Shown piece by piece: positions 17,373-26,101 of a stretch of DNA of 44,343 nucleotides. Origin of the DNA: Bacteroides pyogenes DSM 20611 = JCM 6294 (GTDB lineage Bacteria > Bacteroidota > Bacteroidia > Bacteroidales > Bacteroidaceae); NCBI RefSeq assembly GCF_000428105.1, contig NZ_ATZH01000038.1, positions 1 to 44,343 on the forward strand, written 5' to 3'. How positions within the stretch are numbered: position 1 is the first letter of the stretch; each line of letters opens with the position of its first letter. The notes beneath the pieces are model-generated. The model saw only the letters and a list, made by a program, of their open reading frames with translations. It was not told the DNA's origin and ran no database searches. The position numbers were made by a program, and so were the translations under genes.

Positions 17373-19094
17373 TTATTTGCAGTATTTACCAATCAGATCA
17401 TCCGTATTCGTATCGCCCAGTTCTTTGGCTTTCTTAAAGTTGGCGCAAGCCTCATCCATGCGCTTCAGCTGCACAAGGCAAACCCCTATCAGACGGTAAG
17501 CTTCGGCATACTGGGGTTCCGCTTTCAGCACACGGTTGAGCATCTCTATGGCTTCTTCATAGCGACCTACCCGCAGATTGATCACCGCCTGATCTACCTG
17601 ATAAGCCAATTCTTTGGGATTCAATTCCACCGCCTTCGCTATATCGTCCAACGCTCGTTGGTACTGACGGGCTTTCATGGCTGCCTGATGGCGGTAATAA
17701 TAAAAAAGGTCGTTCACAGTGCCGTTCACCGCCTTATGGTATGCGTCGTAATCAGCCAGCGCGTCCCTTCCCCGTTCGGCGTTCATGTACATCGCCGCCC
17801 GTTCGAGCAGATAAGGAGCCTCATCGGCGGTGACCGGCTGCGGGCAACGAGCAATGCAACTGTCCATCAATGCTATTACCTCTTTCGGATCGGCTTTCAA
17901 CAACTCTTTCGTTTTAGCAGCGCTAAAGAAAGTGGCGGGCGAAGCAAGATTGCCGGCATTCACCCTCTCGTAGCAGGCCAATGCCCCCGCATAATCCTGT
18001 TTTGCAAACAGGATATCCCCTTCCAACTGAACGTAAACGGGCAGATCGTTGATAGCCCGCGCTTCACGCACATTCGCCAGCGCCGTGTCGTATGTCCAGT
18101 CTTTATACGTTTCCTCAGGCTTGCCCAACCGGTAGCCATACTGTAGCTTGGCGATGCCGTAATACACATCATCTTTCTTTCCGGCAGTCTTCAACGCCCG
18201 TTCCATATCCGCCGAAGCTTTATCGAGCAGCGAGGGATCGTTCTGCGCGTTTCCCGCATAGTAATTCGCTCGACGCATATAGCCGTCCGCGCTGTTGGGA
18301 TACTGAAGCACAAAATCATCAAGCACCGCCTCATACTCCGGAGCAGAAAGTTGCGTAGACGCCATAAACAGATACACCAACGCCTGATCCTCCGTGTCGG
18401 GCAGTCCCTTGCGGATGCCGATGCTTCTCAGCGTAGCGTCTGCCAATGACAGAGCGTTGGTTTTCTGCGCCATCGCAAAGTCTGTCCCTACGGCATAAGA
18501 CACGGTAGCAGTATCCGCTCCCGATGATTTTTGGGCAATGCCGAACACGCGACCGGCGGCATCGACCACCGGACAGCTCACCATTTTCTCTTTCAAAGGC
18601 AGATCCAGCGTATAGTAATGATATTCCCCGCCGACTTTGCTCACCTCTTTCACCTTACCCGAAACACAGGCAATGCTTTTCTGCGTAGAATAAGGAAGCA
18701 ACCATACAGCCGCCCCCTCAGCGGGCATATCCTCTGCCGGTTTCAACGCCGGCACTTTCTTGCCGACAATATCGACGCGGAATTTAACGACATCGTACAT
18801 GTCATCCGCCCCCAGAATCCGGCCGACGGGCATCTGCTTTCCTTCGGCAGAGATGATAACGGCACGCTCCGCACCTTTGAAAAGTGTGTAGTCGGACAAA
18901 GCCAACCCCTCTTCCGATACGAAAAAACCGTTGCCGGTATTCAGGATTTTACCCTCTTTATCGTAAGTCACTACCGAAAAAACCGCTTGTTTCGCCTTTT
19001 CCACCCATTTGGGAGTTTGCGCGTGGCTCCCCTCCGCCAAGAAGAGAAGCACAAGAGGCAACACCAATAACTTTCTCAACTTTATCATAATCAT
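17373..19094 (-). CDS. Secreted trypsin-fold pseudoprotease with TPR repeats
   Basis: A 573-residue protein with a cleavable signal peptide (ending EGSHAQ). Residues ~30-210 look like an S1C/trypsin-like fold (NTGNGFFVSEEGLALSDYTLF, then CPVVDAAGRVFGIA). The triad appears broken: the His expected in the LTNYHV-type motif is Thr70 (LSDYTL), and the GNSGGP nucleophile motif reads KMVSCP. Asp101 remains. From ~250 to the end there are repeated TPR-like helices, e.g. YQRALDDIAKAVELNP and YEEAIEMLNRVLKAEPQY. It is probably a periplasmic scaffold rather than a protease. It overlaps rlmB by 4 bp (ATGA), so the two are translationally coupled. Confidence 0.85.
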   Translation of the reverse strand: MIMIKLRKLLVLPLVLLFLAEGSHAQTPKWVEKAKQAVFSVVTYDKEGKILNTGNGFFVSEEGLALSDYTLFKGAERAVIISAEGKQMPVGRILGADDMYDVVKFRVDIVGKKVPALKPAEDMPAEGAAVWLLPYSTQKSIACVSGKVKEVSKVGGEYHYYTLDLPLKEKMVSCPVVDAAGRVFGIAQKSSGADTATVSYAVGTDFAMAQKTNALSLADATLRSIGIRKGLPDTEDQALVYLFMASTQLSAPEYEAVLDDFVLQYPNSADGYMRRANYYAGNAQNDPSLLDKASADMERALKTAGKKDDVYYGIAKLQYGYRLGKPEETYKDWTYDTALANVREARAINDLPVYVQLEGDILFAKQDYAGALACYERVNAGNLASPATFFSAAKTKELLKADPKEVIALMDSCIARCPQPVTADEAPYLLERAAMYMNAERGRDALADYDAYHKAVNGTVNDLFYYYRHQAAMKARQYQRALDDIAKAVELNPKELAYQVDQAVINLRVGRYEEAIEMLNRVLKAEPQYAEAYRLIGVCLVQLKRMDEACANFKKAKELGDTNTDDLIGKYCK

Positions 19095-19903
19095 TCCATT
19101 CTTTGTTTCACAGCTTCATAAATCAATATACCGGCAGCTACCGATACGTTCAGCGATTCGATACTCCCCAGCACCGGAATCTTCACCCATTCATCGCACA
19201 AGGCCAGATTATCGTACGAAACTCCTGTATCCTCTGCTCCCATGATGATGCACAGCGGACCTTTGTAATCAGCTTTCGAGTAGTCGTAGTCGCCTTTTTC
19301 GGTGGCAACCACAATGCGGAAACCACTATCCTTGAGGTATTGCAAGGTAGTGCGTAGGCTCTGTTCACGGCACACGGGAAGCGTATGCAACGCCCCGGCC
19401 GAAGTCTTCACGGCATCGGCATTTACCGTCACACTTCCGCGCGCGGGAATAATCACGGCATCCACAGCCGCGCACTCGCAAGTGCGGGCAATAGCTCCGA
19501 AATTGCGCACATCGGTCACACCGTCGAGCATCACGAAGAAAGGGTTCTTTCCCTCTTCAAACAAGAACGGCACGAGGTCTTCCGTCTTCTGATACGTCAC
19601 GGAAGAGATGAAAGCGACCACTCCCTGATGATTTTTCCGGGTGATACGGTTGATCCGCTCCACCGGTACGCGCTGAACGGGAATCAGCGTTCCCTTCAGA
19701 GCGGCAAACAGTTCTTTCGACAAATCGCTTTGTATATCCTTCTTTACCAGAATCTTGTCTATCTCTTTTCCCGCCTGAACCGCTTCTATCACGGCACGTA
19801 CGCCGAATATCATCTGCGGTTCCTCATGGCTGCGAAGCTCCCCTTTCACCTCTTTCGAGGATCCGGCAGACGAGTTACTTTTGTTGTTTCTTTTATATTC
19901 CAT
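19091..19903 (-). CDS. rlmB: TrmH/SpoU-family RNA 2'-O-methyltransferase (RlmB-like)
   Basis: A 270-residue SPOUT methyltransferase. After a charged, low-complexity N-terminus (~30 residues), the substrate-binding domain begins with IFGVRAVIEAVQAGKEIDKI. The knotted catalytic domain shows FVMLDGVTDVRNFGAIARTCEC (motif 1), IIMGAEDTGVS (motif 2) and IPVLGSIESLNVSVAAGILIYE (motif 3), the cofactor-binding knot. RlmB methylates G2251 of 23S rRNA in E. coli; that target is inferred here. Coupled by overlap to the pseudoprotease-TPR gene. Confidence 0.88.
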   Translation of the reverse strand: MEYKRNNKSNSSAGSSKEVKGELRSHEEPQMIFGVRAVIEAVQAGKEIDKILVKKDIQSDLSKELFAALKGTLIPVQRVPVERINRITRKNHQGVVAFISSVTYQKTEDLVPFLFEEGKNPFFVMLDGVTDVRNFGAIARTCECAAVDAVIIPARGSVTVNADAVKTSAGALHTLPVCREQSLRTTLQYLKDSGFRIVVATEKGDYDYSKADYKGPLCIIMGAEDTGVSYDNLALCDEWVKIPVLGSIESLNVSVAAGILIYEAVKQRME

Positions 19904-20054
19904 ATATCTATATCCTTAATTTTTTATTATTTCACTCTTACCGGACCATTTGTCCGCAGCCTCTCAAAGTGTTGTTCTTGCGGCAGGCGGATTTTCCGGC
20001 TACCGAAACAAGATCCTGGCTTTCAGCAGGTTGAAAGGAAGACCATTATCACCT

Positions 20055-20217
20055 CACTGCAAATACATCGCCGGCAACATCTTACACCGGATTTACACAA
20101 AGGGCCTCCCGCTTTCATCAAAAAGGAGAGTCAGTCTCAACACACTGCAAATACCTGCCTGACAACATTCTGCATCAGCTCCTTCGAAAGACTTCCCGCT
20201 CTCATCAAAAAAGAAGA
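20055..20217. repeat. Degenerate tandem duplication, period about 88 bp
   Basis: CACTGCAAATAC at 20055 and again at 20143, and CCCGCTTTCATCAAAAA near 20108 echoed as CCCGCTCTCATCAAAAA near 20195. The region 19904-20291 between rlmB and recN holds no convincing gene; apart from this duplication I see nothing in it. Confidence 0.6.
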
Positions 20218-20291
20218 AGCCGGCCTCCTCCCCTCTGCATACGAACCCGGAATCTGCGAAAAAACATATCGCTTTTGAGGACTTTCAATCC

Positions 20292-21953
20292 CTAACCGAG
20301 TTTCAACAATGCTCTCGCGTTATCGAGCGCGGCGTCCGTCAACGTCGCCCCGCTCAGCATGTGCGCGATTTCCTCTACCCTTTCTTCATCGGTCAGCCTG
20401 CGGATGTGGCTGTTTGTTTCCGTATCGCTGTCTTTCTTATATACTTTGTAGTGCGCCGAACCCCGCGCCGCTATCTGCGGCAAATGCGTAATGCTGATCA
20501 CCTGACGGTTGCTGTCGCCCATCTCCTGCATAATATCCGCCATGCGGTCGGCTATCTCGCCGGAGACTCCGGTATCTATTTCATCGAATATGATCGTTGG
20601 AAGCTTCACGGCTCCCGCAATCATCGCCTTGACGGAAAGCATCACACGAGCTATCTCGCCCCCCGAAGCCACGGAAGAGATATTCTGCAACAAACCGTTC
20701 TTGTTGGCAGAAAACAAAAACGCCACCGTATCCTCCCCCTGCATGCCGGGCTCTTTCCTGAGTCCCATCTCCACTTGGAAACGTACGTTGGGCATACCCA
20801 ACGGAACGAGCCGAGCAGCCAACTGCCTCTCCGCCTCACGGGCAGCTTCCGTGCGCGAGCGAGTCAGCAACGCCGCCTGCGCCTTCACTTGTCCGTACTG
20901 CGAGTCGCGAAGCGCGGTAAGCTCCGCAATGCGGTCGTCATACGAAGTGATGTCCGACAACCTCTTACGGTATTCGTCCGCCAGCGCCATCAACTCCTCC
21001 AGCGTTTGCACCCGGTGCTTCTGCTGCAACGAATAAATCAGGTTCAAACGTTCGTTCGCCTCTGCGAGCCGTTCGGGGTCGAACTCCACATTCTCCGCCC
21101 GTGACGATATTTCCTGCGAAAGGTCTTTCAGTTCGATGTAAGCGCTTTCCATACGCCCGTGCAATTCTTCGGCGGGCTGATACACCTTCCGCAAACCATG
21201 CAGTGTGTTCAGGTTTTCCTTCAACAGAGAAAGCATCCCTCCCTCATCCGAAGCGAACATCTGTTCAATGCCGTAAAGCCCCGCCTTGATTTCTTCGGCA
21301 TGGCTCAGCAATTCCACCTCCTGTTCCAATAATTCCTGCTCCCCTTCCGTCAAACGGGCTTCATCGAGCTGCTCCAATTGGAAACGGATATAATCCTCGT
21401 CCGCCCGGTTCTGTCCGGCAAGCGCATGCAGTTCCGCCAATTCGCGCTCCGTCCGTTTCCATTCTCCGTACAGCGAACGGTACTTCTCCAACACGGCGTC
21501 ATTGCGCGCCAATATATCGAGCACATTCAACTGGAAACCCTCCTGATTGAGCAACAGGTTCTGATGCTGTGAATGCACATCGATCAAGAGTTCGCCCAAC
21601 TCCTTCATCTGTGCCAGTGAAGCCGGCGTATCGTTGATGAACGCCCTGCTCTTGCCGGAAGCCTGAACTTCGCGGCGCAAAATACACTCCCCGTCGTACT
21701 CCAGTTCGTTTTCTTCGAAGAAAGGACGCATCCCGTAGGCGGAAATGTCGAAACGCGCCTCGATGACACACTTCGACGCACCCAGACGGATGGCTTTCAC
21801 ATCGGCACGCTGGCCGAGCAGTAAGCCGATGGCTCCCAGCATGATGGATTTTCCCGCTCCCGTTTCGCCCGTAACAACCGAAAAACCGGAATCGAAACCG
21901 ATATCCAGCTTTTCTATCAACGCATAATTTTGGATGTATAATGAACGTAACAT
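20292..21953 (-). CDS. recN: DNA repair protein RecN
   Basis: A 553-residue SMC-like ATPase that acts early in double-strand break repair. Walker A is GETGAGKS at 29-36. A central coiled-coil part (about 150-370, rich in Glu, Leu and Arg) separates it from the C-terminal ATPase half with the ABC signature VASGGEIARVMLS and Walker B IIFDEIDTGVSG. The family-specific HSQHQNLL after the first ATPase lobe is present. It follows coaBC by 13 bp on the same strand. Complete and probably functional. Confidence 0.95.
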   Translation of the reverse strand: MLRSLYIQNYALIEKLDIGFDSGFSVVTGETGAGKSIMLGAIGLLLGQRADVKAIRLGASKCVIEARFDISAYGMRPFFEENELEYDGECILRREVQASGKSRAFINDTPASLAQMKELGELLIDVHSQHQNLLLNQEGFQLNVLDILARNDAVLEKYRSLYGEWKRTERELAELHALAGQNRADEDYIRFQLEQLDEARLTEGEQELLEQEVELLSHAEEIKAGLYGIEQMFASDEGGMLSLLKENLNTLHGLRKVYQPAEELHGRMESAYIELKDLSQEISSRAENVEFDPERLAEANERLNLIYSLQQKHRVQTLEELMALADEYRKRLSDITSYDDRIAELTALRDSQYGQVKAQAALLTRSRTEAAREAERQLAARLVPLGMPNVRFQVEMGLRKEPGMQGEDTVAFLFSANKNGLLQNISSVASGGEIARVMLSVKAMIAGAVKLPTIIFDEIDTGVSGEIADRMADIMQEMGDSNRQVISITHLPQIAARGSAHYKVYKKDSDTETNSHIRRLTDEERVEEIAHMLSGATLTDAALDNARALLKLG

Positions 21954-21966
21954 ACACTCTGCACCG

Positions 21967-23163
21967 TTAGAACGACTTTACCAAACGGTCTATAATATCC
22001 CGCGCCACTTCTTTTTTGCTCTTCAAAGGATAATCCGTCCGCCCCTCCCTGTCGATGATGCTGATGCGGTTGGTATCGTGCCTGAAGCCCGCGCCCGCAT
22101 CGTTGAGCGAATTGAGCACGATGAAGTCGAGGTTCTTGCGCTCGAGCTTTCCTTCGGCGTTCCGCTGTTCGTCATCGGTCTCAAGGGCAAAGCCCACCAG
22201 CAGTTGGTTTTCCTTTTTCTCCCGTCCCAGACAGGCGGCGATATCCTTTGTCGGCTGAAGATGAAGCGTCAGCTCTCCCTCCTTTTCCCGTTTTATCTTC
22301 TTACCCGCTGCCTCAACGGGACGGAAATCCGCCACTGCCGCACAGAGAATAGCCGCGTCCGACTCCCGGAAATGCTCCGAAGCGGCTTCGTACATTTCGG
22401 CCGCCGACTCCACATCGATCCGGCGAATGCGCGAATGACGCGCCTGCATCTGCACGGGGCCCGCAATCAACGTTACGTCGGCTCCGCGACGGGCACACTC
22501 TTCGGCGAGGGCAAAACCCATCTTACCGGAAGAGTAATTGCCGATAAAGCGGACAGGGTCTATCTTTTCGCAGGTCGGACCTGCCGTAATCATCACCTTC
22601 TTGCCTTGCAATTCGGGCGTGGCGGAGAAAAATTCATCCAGAACACGAATGATGTTTTCGGGTTCCTCCATCCGCCCCTTTCCCACCAAGTGGCTGGCCA
22701 GTTCGCCCGTACCCGGTTCGATGATACGGTTGCCATAAGAACGCAGTGTATCGAGATTCTTTTGTGTGGAAGGATGCGCGTACATGTCGAGATCCATAGC
22801 CGGCGCCACGAACACGGGCGCTTTGGCTGAGAGATAAGTCGTAATCAGCATATTGTCGGCAATTCCGTTCGCCATCTTGCCGATGGTGGCTGCCGTGGCA
22901 GGCGCAATCACCATTGCGTCCGCCCATAAACCCAGATCGACGTGACTGTTCCAAGTCCCGTCGCGCTGAGCGAAAAACTCGCTGATCACCGGTTTGCTCG
23001 TCAACGCCGAAAGAGTAATGGGCGTTATAAATTCTTTTCCTGCCGGAGTAATAACGCCCTGTACCTCCGCGCCCTCCCTGATGAGCCCGCGAATAAGGTA
23101 ACAGGCTTTATAAGCGGCAATACTCCCGGAAATTCCGAGAATGATCTTTTTTCCTTTAAGCAT
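21967..23163 (-). CDS. coaBC: Bifunctional phosphopantothenoylcysteine decarboxylase / synthase
   Basis: A 398-residue enzyme for two steps of coenzyme A synthesis: CTP-dependent joining of phosphopantothenate with cysteine, and its FMN-dependent decarboxylation. The CoaC half (about 1-180) shows GISGSIAAYKAC, a flavin-contact PATAATIGKMANGIADN and the PAMDLDMY motif. The CoaB half shows AGPTCEKIDPVRFIGNYSSGKMG and the later KIKREKEGELTLHL with the catalytic Lys region. It lies between the exonuclease gene (29 bp) and recN (13 bp), consistent with one transcript. Confidence 0.95.
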   Translation of the reverse strand: MLKGKKIILGISGSIAAYKACYLIRGLIREGAEVQGVITPAGKEFITPITLSALTSKPVISEFFAQRDGTWNSHVDLGLWADAMVIAPATAATIGKMANGIADNMLITTYLSAKAPVFVAPAMDLDMYAHPSTQKNLDTLRSYGNRIIEPGTGELASHLVGKGRMEEPENIIRVLDEFFSATPELQGKKVMITAGPTCEKIDPVRFIGNYSSGKMGFALAEECARRGADVTLIAGPVQMQARHSRIRRIDVESAAEMYEAASEHFRESDAAILCAAVADFRPVEAAGKKIKREKEGELTLHLQPTKDIAACLGREKKENQLLVGFALETDDEQRNAEGKLERKNLDFIVLNSLNDAGAGFRHDTNRISIIDREGRTDYPLKSKKEVARDIIDRLVKSF

Positions 23164-23192
23164 TTTCAGTTCGCAGTTTTACGTTCTCCGGT

Positions 23193-23972
23193 TCATTTCG
23201 TAATCAGATTGCTCATTTCACGCAAACGTATCTTCGTAAGCATCGCCTTCGTGTGGAGCGTAAAGTCGCTCCCCAGTATCCACCCGTAATATCCGGGATC
23301 TTTCTTCAACACCTCGGCTACGGGCATTCCCTTGTACTTTCCGAAGTTGAATACCTCCACCCCGTTGTCGTCGTAAACCATCCGTCCGGCAAAATCCACA
23401 TTCCGCGTAAAGTTGGAGTACTCCGCCAGAAACGCCATATCGTTCTGAAGTTCGGGGTAGCGGTCGAGCTGTGCTTTCAGCACCTCATAGGTCGCCCGTG
23501 TGTCGGCTTCCGCCGTATGAGCGTCCTCCAGACTCTTGTTGCAGTAAAACTTATAAGCGGCGGAAAGCGTGCGTTGCTCCATCTTGTGGAAAATGACCTG
23601 CACGTCGATGAATTTACGCTTCGACATGTCGATGTCCACTCCCGCGCGCAAGAACTCCTCCGCCAGTACGGGAATGTCGAAGCGGTTGGAGTTGAATCCC
23701 GCGAGGTCGCACCCCTCTATATCCCGGGCAATGTTCTTCGCTACGGCTTTAAAAGTGGGGCAGTCGGCCACATCGGCATCATAAATGCCGTGTACGGCGG
23801 AGGCTGACTCCGGAATAGGCATTTCGGGGTTGATGCGCATCGTTTTCGATTCTTCGTTGCCGTTGGGATATACCTTGAGATAACAGATTTCAACGATACG
23901 ATCTGTATTAATGTTGGTTCCGGTGGTTTCCAGATCGAAAAAAATGATCGGGTTCTTCAGATTTAGCTTCAT
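23193..23972 (-). CDS. DnaQ-like 3'-5' exonuclease
   Basis: A 259-residue DEDD exonuclease. Exo I is FFDLETTGTN (Asp and Glu ligands), Exo II is GFNSNRFDIPVL (Asp), and Exo III is HTAEADTRATYEVL (His and Asp, DEDDh type). A C-terminal ~60-residue part (FNFGKYKGMPVAEVLKKDPGYYGWIL) resembles the small extra domain found in exonuclease X-like proteins. It may proofread or process DNA ends; it follows the sliding clamp gene dnaN, which fits a polymerase-associated role. A structured 5' region precedes it. Confidence 0.88.
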   Translation of the reverse strand: MKLNLKNPIIFFDLETTGTNINTDRIVEICYLKVYPNGNEESKTMRINPEMPIPESASAVHGIYDADVADCPTFKAVAKNIARDIEGCDLAGFNSNRFDIPVLAEEFLRAGVDIDMSKRKFIDVQVIFHKMEQRTLSAAYKFYCNKSLEDAHTAEADTRATYEVLKAQLDRYPELQNDMAFLAEYSNFTRNVDFAGRMVYDDNGVEVFNFGKYKGMPVAEVLKKDPGYYGWILGSDFTLHTKAMLTKIRLREMSNLITK

Positions 23973-23991
23973 ATTCGGGTATTTGATTTTA

Positions 23992-24118
23992 TGCTCTTAT
24001 CAGAGCAACGCAGAGTTCCGCTAAAGAGGAAAGGGCTGATGACCGGATCTGCCGAACAGCAGGCAATCGCCTTTGCGCCGGAACTCCGGCGCCATTCCTT
24101 CTTGGTGGAACTCTGCGT
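23992..24118 (-). other. Structured intergenic region between dnaN and the exonuclease gene
   Basis: Several nested pairings: ACGCAGAGTTCC (24008-24019) with GGAACTCTGCGT (24107-24118); an inner perfect hairpin GCGCCGG/CCGGCGC (24075-24092); and a separate TGCTCT/AGAGCA hairpin with a 4-nt loop (23992-24007) about 20 bp before the exonuclease start. There is no clear T-run, so it could be an RNA processing site, an attenuator or an intergenic repeat. Confidence 0.55.
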
Positions 24119-24147
24119 CAGTTTATGAAAAATATTGTATAATACAC

Positions 24148-25272
24148 TTAGTCATTCAACATCATCGGCATCAACAGCATCAGCAAGTCTTCGTTCTCTT
24201 CCTGTTCCACAGGAATGATAACTCCGGCGCGCGAAGGATCGGCAAGTTCGATCACGACCTCCTCCGCCGAAATGTTGTTCAGGATATCGATGAGGAAGGT
24301 CGATTTGAAACCGATGCTCATCGGAGTTCCGTCATACTGGCAAACCTGCGTTTCCTCAGCCGAAGTAGAGAAATCGATGTCCTGCGCCGAAATCACCATC
24401 CGGTTCTCCTGCAGGCGCAGCTTAATGAGGCTGCTGGCTTGTGAGGAGAATATGGATACACGGCGCAACGCTCCGAGCAGTTGGAGGCGGTCGATGGTCG
24501 CCTTATGCGGGTTGTTCTGCGGAATCACGGAGTTGTAGTTCGGATAACGCCCTTCGATGAGGCGGCAGACCATCCGGTATCTTTCGAGCATGAACACGGC
24601 GTTCCGCTCGTCGAACTCCACAACCACCGTTCCCTGCTCTTTCGGAAGCAGGTTTTTGAGCAGTGTGGCAGGTTTCTTCGGAAGAATAAACGCCGCACGT
24701 TCGTTCCCTTTGGCAGCCAGCGTCTTGTACCGGACAAGCTTGTGTCCGTCCGATGCCACCATCGTAATATCTTCGGTCGTAATATCGAAATAAATACCGT
24801 TCATCACCGGCCGTAGTTCATCGTCGGCGGTAGCGAACACCGAACAGTTGATGCCGTTCATCAGCACCTCCGCTTCCATCTCCACGCGCACGGCGTTCTC
24901 TCCCAGAGAAGCCGCTTGCGGAAACTCGTCGGCGTTCTGCCCCATCAGGCTGTACTTACCGTTCTGATACTGTACGGTAATCTCGTATGTATCCGGATTG
25001 ATATCGAAAGCCAGCGGTTGCTCCGGAATCTCTTTCAAAGCATCGAGCAACGTTTTCGCCGCTACGGCGAACCGTCCGCCGGTATCGCTATCGGTCACCT
25101 CCACCGTGGTCACCATCGTCGTTTCACTATCGGAGACTGTTACAGACAACGTTCCGTCTTCCAACTCGAAGAGGAAGCAATCAAGAATAGGCAGCGTATT
25201 TTTGGTGTTTATCACACGACTGACAGCCTGTAAATGGCTGGAAAGCGCAGTACTTGAAACGATAAATTTCAT
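24148..25272 (-). CDS. dnaN: DNA polymerase III sliding clamp, beta subunit
   Basis: A 374-residue protein, the normal size of a bacterial beta clamp built of three similar domains. The start MKFIVSSTALSSHLQAVSRVI and the family signature NTLPILDCFLFEL are clear, as is the middle YPNYNSVIPQNNPH and the C-terminal peptide-binding tail (IPVEQEENEDLLMLLMPMMLND). It encircles DNA and tethers polymerases and repair enzymes. The start is 39 bp from a TAACTTTG -7 box on the minus strand. Confidence 0.96.
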   Translation of the reverse strand: MKFIVSSTALSSHLQAVSRVINTKNTLPILDCFLFELEDGTLSVTVSDSETTMVTTVEVTDSDTGGRFAVAAKTLLDALKEIPEQPLAFDINPDTYEITVQYQNGKYSLMGQNADEFPQAASLGENAVRVEMEAEVLMNGINCSVFATADDELRPVMNGIYFDITTEDITMVASDGHKLVRYKTLAAKGNERAAFILPKKPATLLKNLLPKEQGTVVVEFDERNAVFMLERYRMVCRLIEGRYPNYNSVIPQNNPHKATIDRLQLLGALRRVSIFSSQASSLIKLRLQENRMVISAQDIDFSTSAEETQVCQYDGTPMSIGFKSTFLIDILNNISAEEVVIELADPSRAGVIIPVEQEENEDLLMLLMPMMLND

Positions 25273-25310
25273 ATATTTCCCGATATTTAAGTTTTAAATG
25301 TTCAATTGCA

Positions 25311-25341
25311 CAAAGTTACGAAAAAAGATTCGGGCATCACA
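25311..25341 (-). promoter_or_regulatory. Probable dnaN promoter
   Basis: TAACTTTG (25311-25318, minus) is an exact -7 box. TGTG at 25338-25341 is a 3/4 match to the -33 box with a 19-bp spacer. Confidence 0.5.
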
Positions 25342-25424
25342 ACAAAACGGAGAAAAAACCGCCATAATATCAAGGATATTCCCAAAAAATCGTAACTTCG
25401 CCGCAGAATATTAAATTTATTGCA

Positions 25425-25799
25425 ATGGAATTTACTGGAAAAATTATCGCTATCCTGCCCCCGAGAGGCGGAGTATCAAAGACAAGCGGCAACGAATGGA
25501 AATCACAAGAATACGTTATCGAGAATCACGACCAATATCCGCGTAAAATGTGCTTCGACGTATTCGGCGCCGATAAAATCGAACAATTCAATATCCAAAT
25601 GGGCGAAGAGCTGACCGTATCTTTCGATATCGACGCCCGCCAATGGAACGACCGTTGGTTCAACAGCATACGCGCATGGAAAGTAGAGCGTGTAAGCGCA
25701 GGCGCAAGCATGGCTCCGGGCGCTCCGGTTCCTCCTCCGCCCCCTACCTCCGTTCCGGAATTCACTCCGGGCGACGAGAAAGACGATCTTCCTTTCTGA
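25425..25799 (+). CDS. DUF3127 family protein with SSB-like acidic C-terminal tip
   Basis: A 124-residue protein. Residues 1-~92 match DUF3127, a small beta-rich (probably OB-like) Bacteroidota domain: MEFTGKIIAILPPRGG, KMCFDVFGADKI and the aromatic-rich ARQWNDRWFNSIRAW. A Pro/Gly/Ala-rich linker follows (PVPPPPPTSVPEF). The last residues GDEKDDLPF closely resemble the DDxPF tip by which single-stranded DNA-binding protein recruits partners. This layout (OB-like domain, flexible linker, acidic tip) is that of an SSB. It diverges from dnaN across ~150 bp. A single-strand DNA-binding role is inferred, not shown. TAACTTCG at 25393-25400 may be its -7 box. Confidence 0.82.
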   Translation: MEFTGKIIAILPPRGGVSKTSGNEWKSQEYVIENHDQYPRKMCFDVFGADKIEQFNIQMGEELTVSFDIDARQWNDRWFNSIRAWKVERVSAGASMAPGAPVPPPPPTSVPEFTPGDEKDDLPF

Positions 25800-25941
25800 T
25801 GTTTGCGCGGCAGGTCGGGTAAACACGAAGAAAAGCCTGCCGAAAGAAAGTGTTTTTGTCCGCCGGACGGTTGCCGCCTATCTGCACGGCAATCGCCCGG
25901 CGGATGCGTATAAACGCTTCGCTTCCGCCTGCCGTTTACAA

Positions 25942-26072
25942 AAACAGAGGCTCCATCGATGCCAAACAGAGGTTCTATCGGGGCGAAACAGAAGCTCTGT
26001 CGAAAAGAAACAGAGCCTCTAATCGAGACGAAACGGAAATCTCACCCGAACGAAACAGGCTCTCTCCAAACG
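25942..26072. repeat. 22-bp tandem repeats (about six degenerate copies)
   Basis: Units start with AAAC at 25942, 25964, 25986, 26008, 26031 and 26053: five of 22-23 bp and a last partial one. The pattern is roughly AAACAGAGGCTCTNTCGNNN. Units 3 and 4 can form a hairpin (CTCTGT with ACAGAG). The whole 25800-26101 gap carries no gene I can support. Confidence 0.85.
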
Positions 26073-26101
26073 TTTGCGGCACTGCGCCGAACGGCTGTGC
26101 C

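Noticed and set aside
17373..19094. Active HtrA-type protease
   Set aside because: Expected His and GNSGG Ser are not at their places.
25942..26072. CRISPR array
   Set aside because: Units are adjacent 22-bp degenerate repeats without unique spacers, and no cas gene is present.
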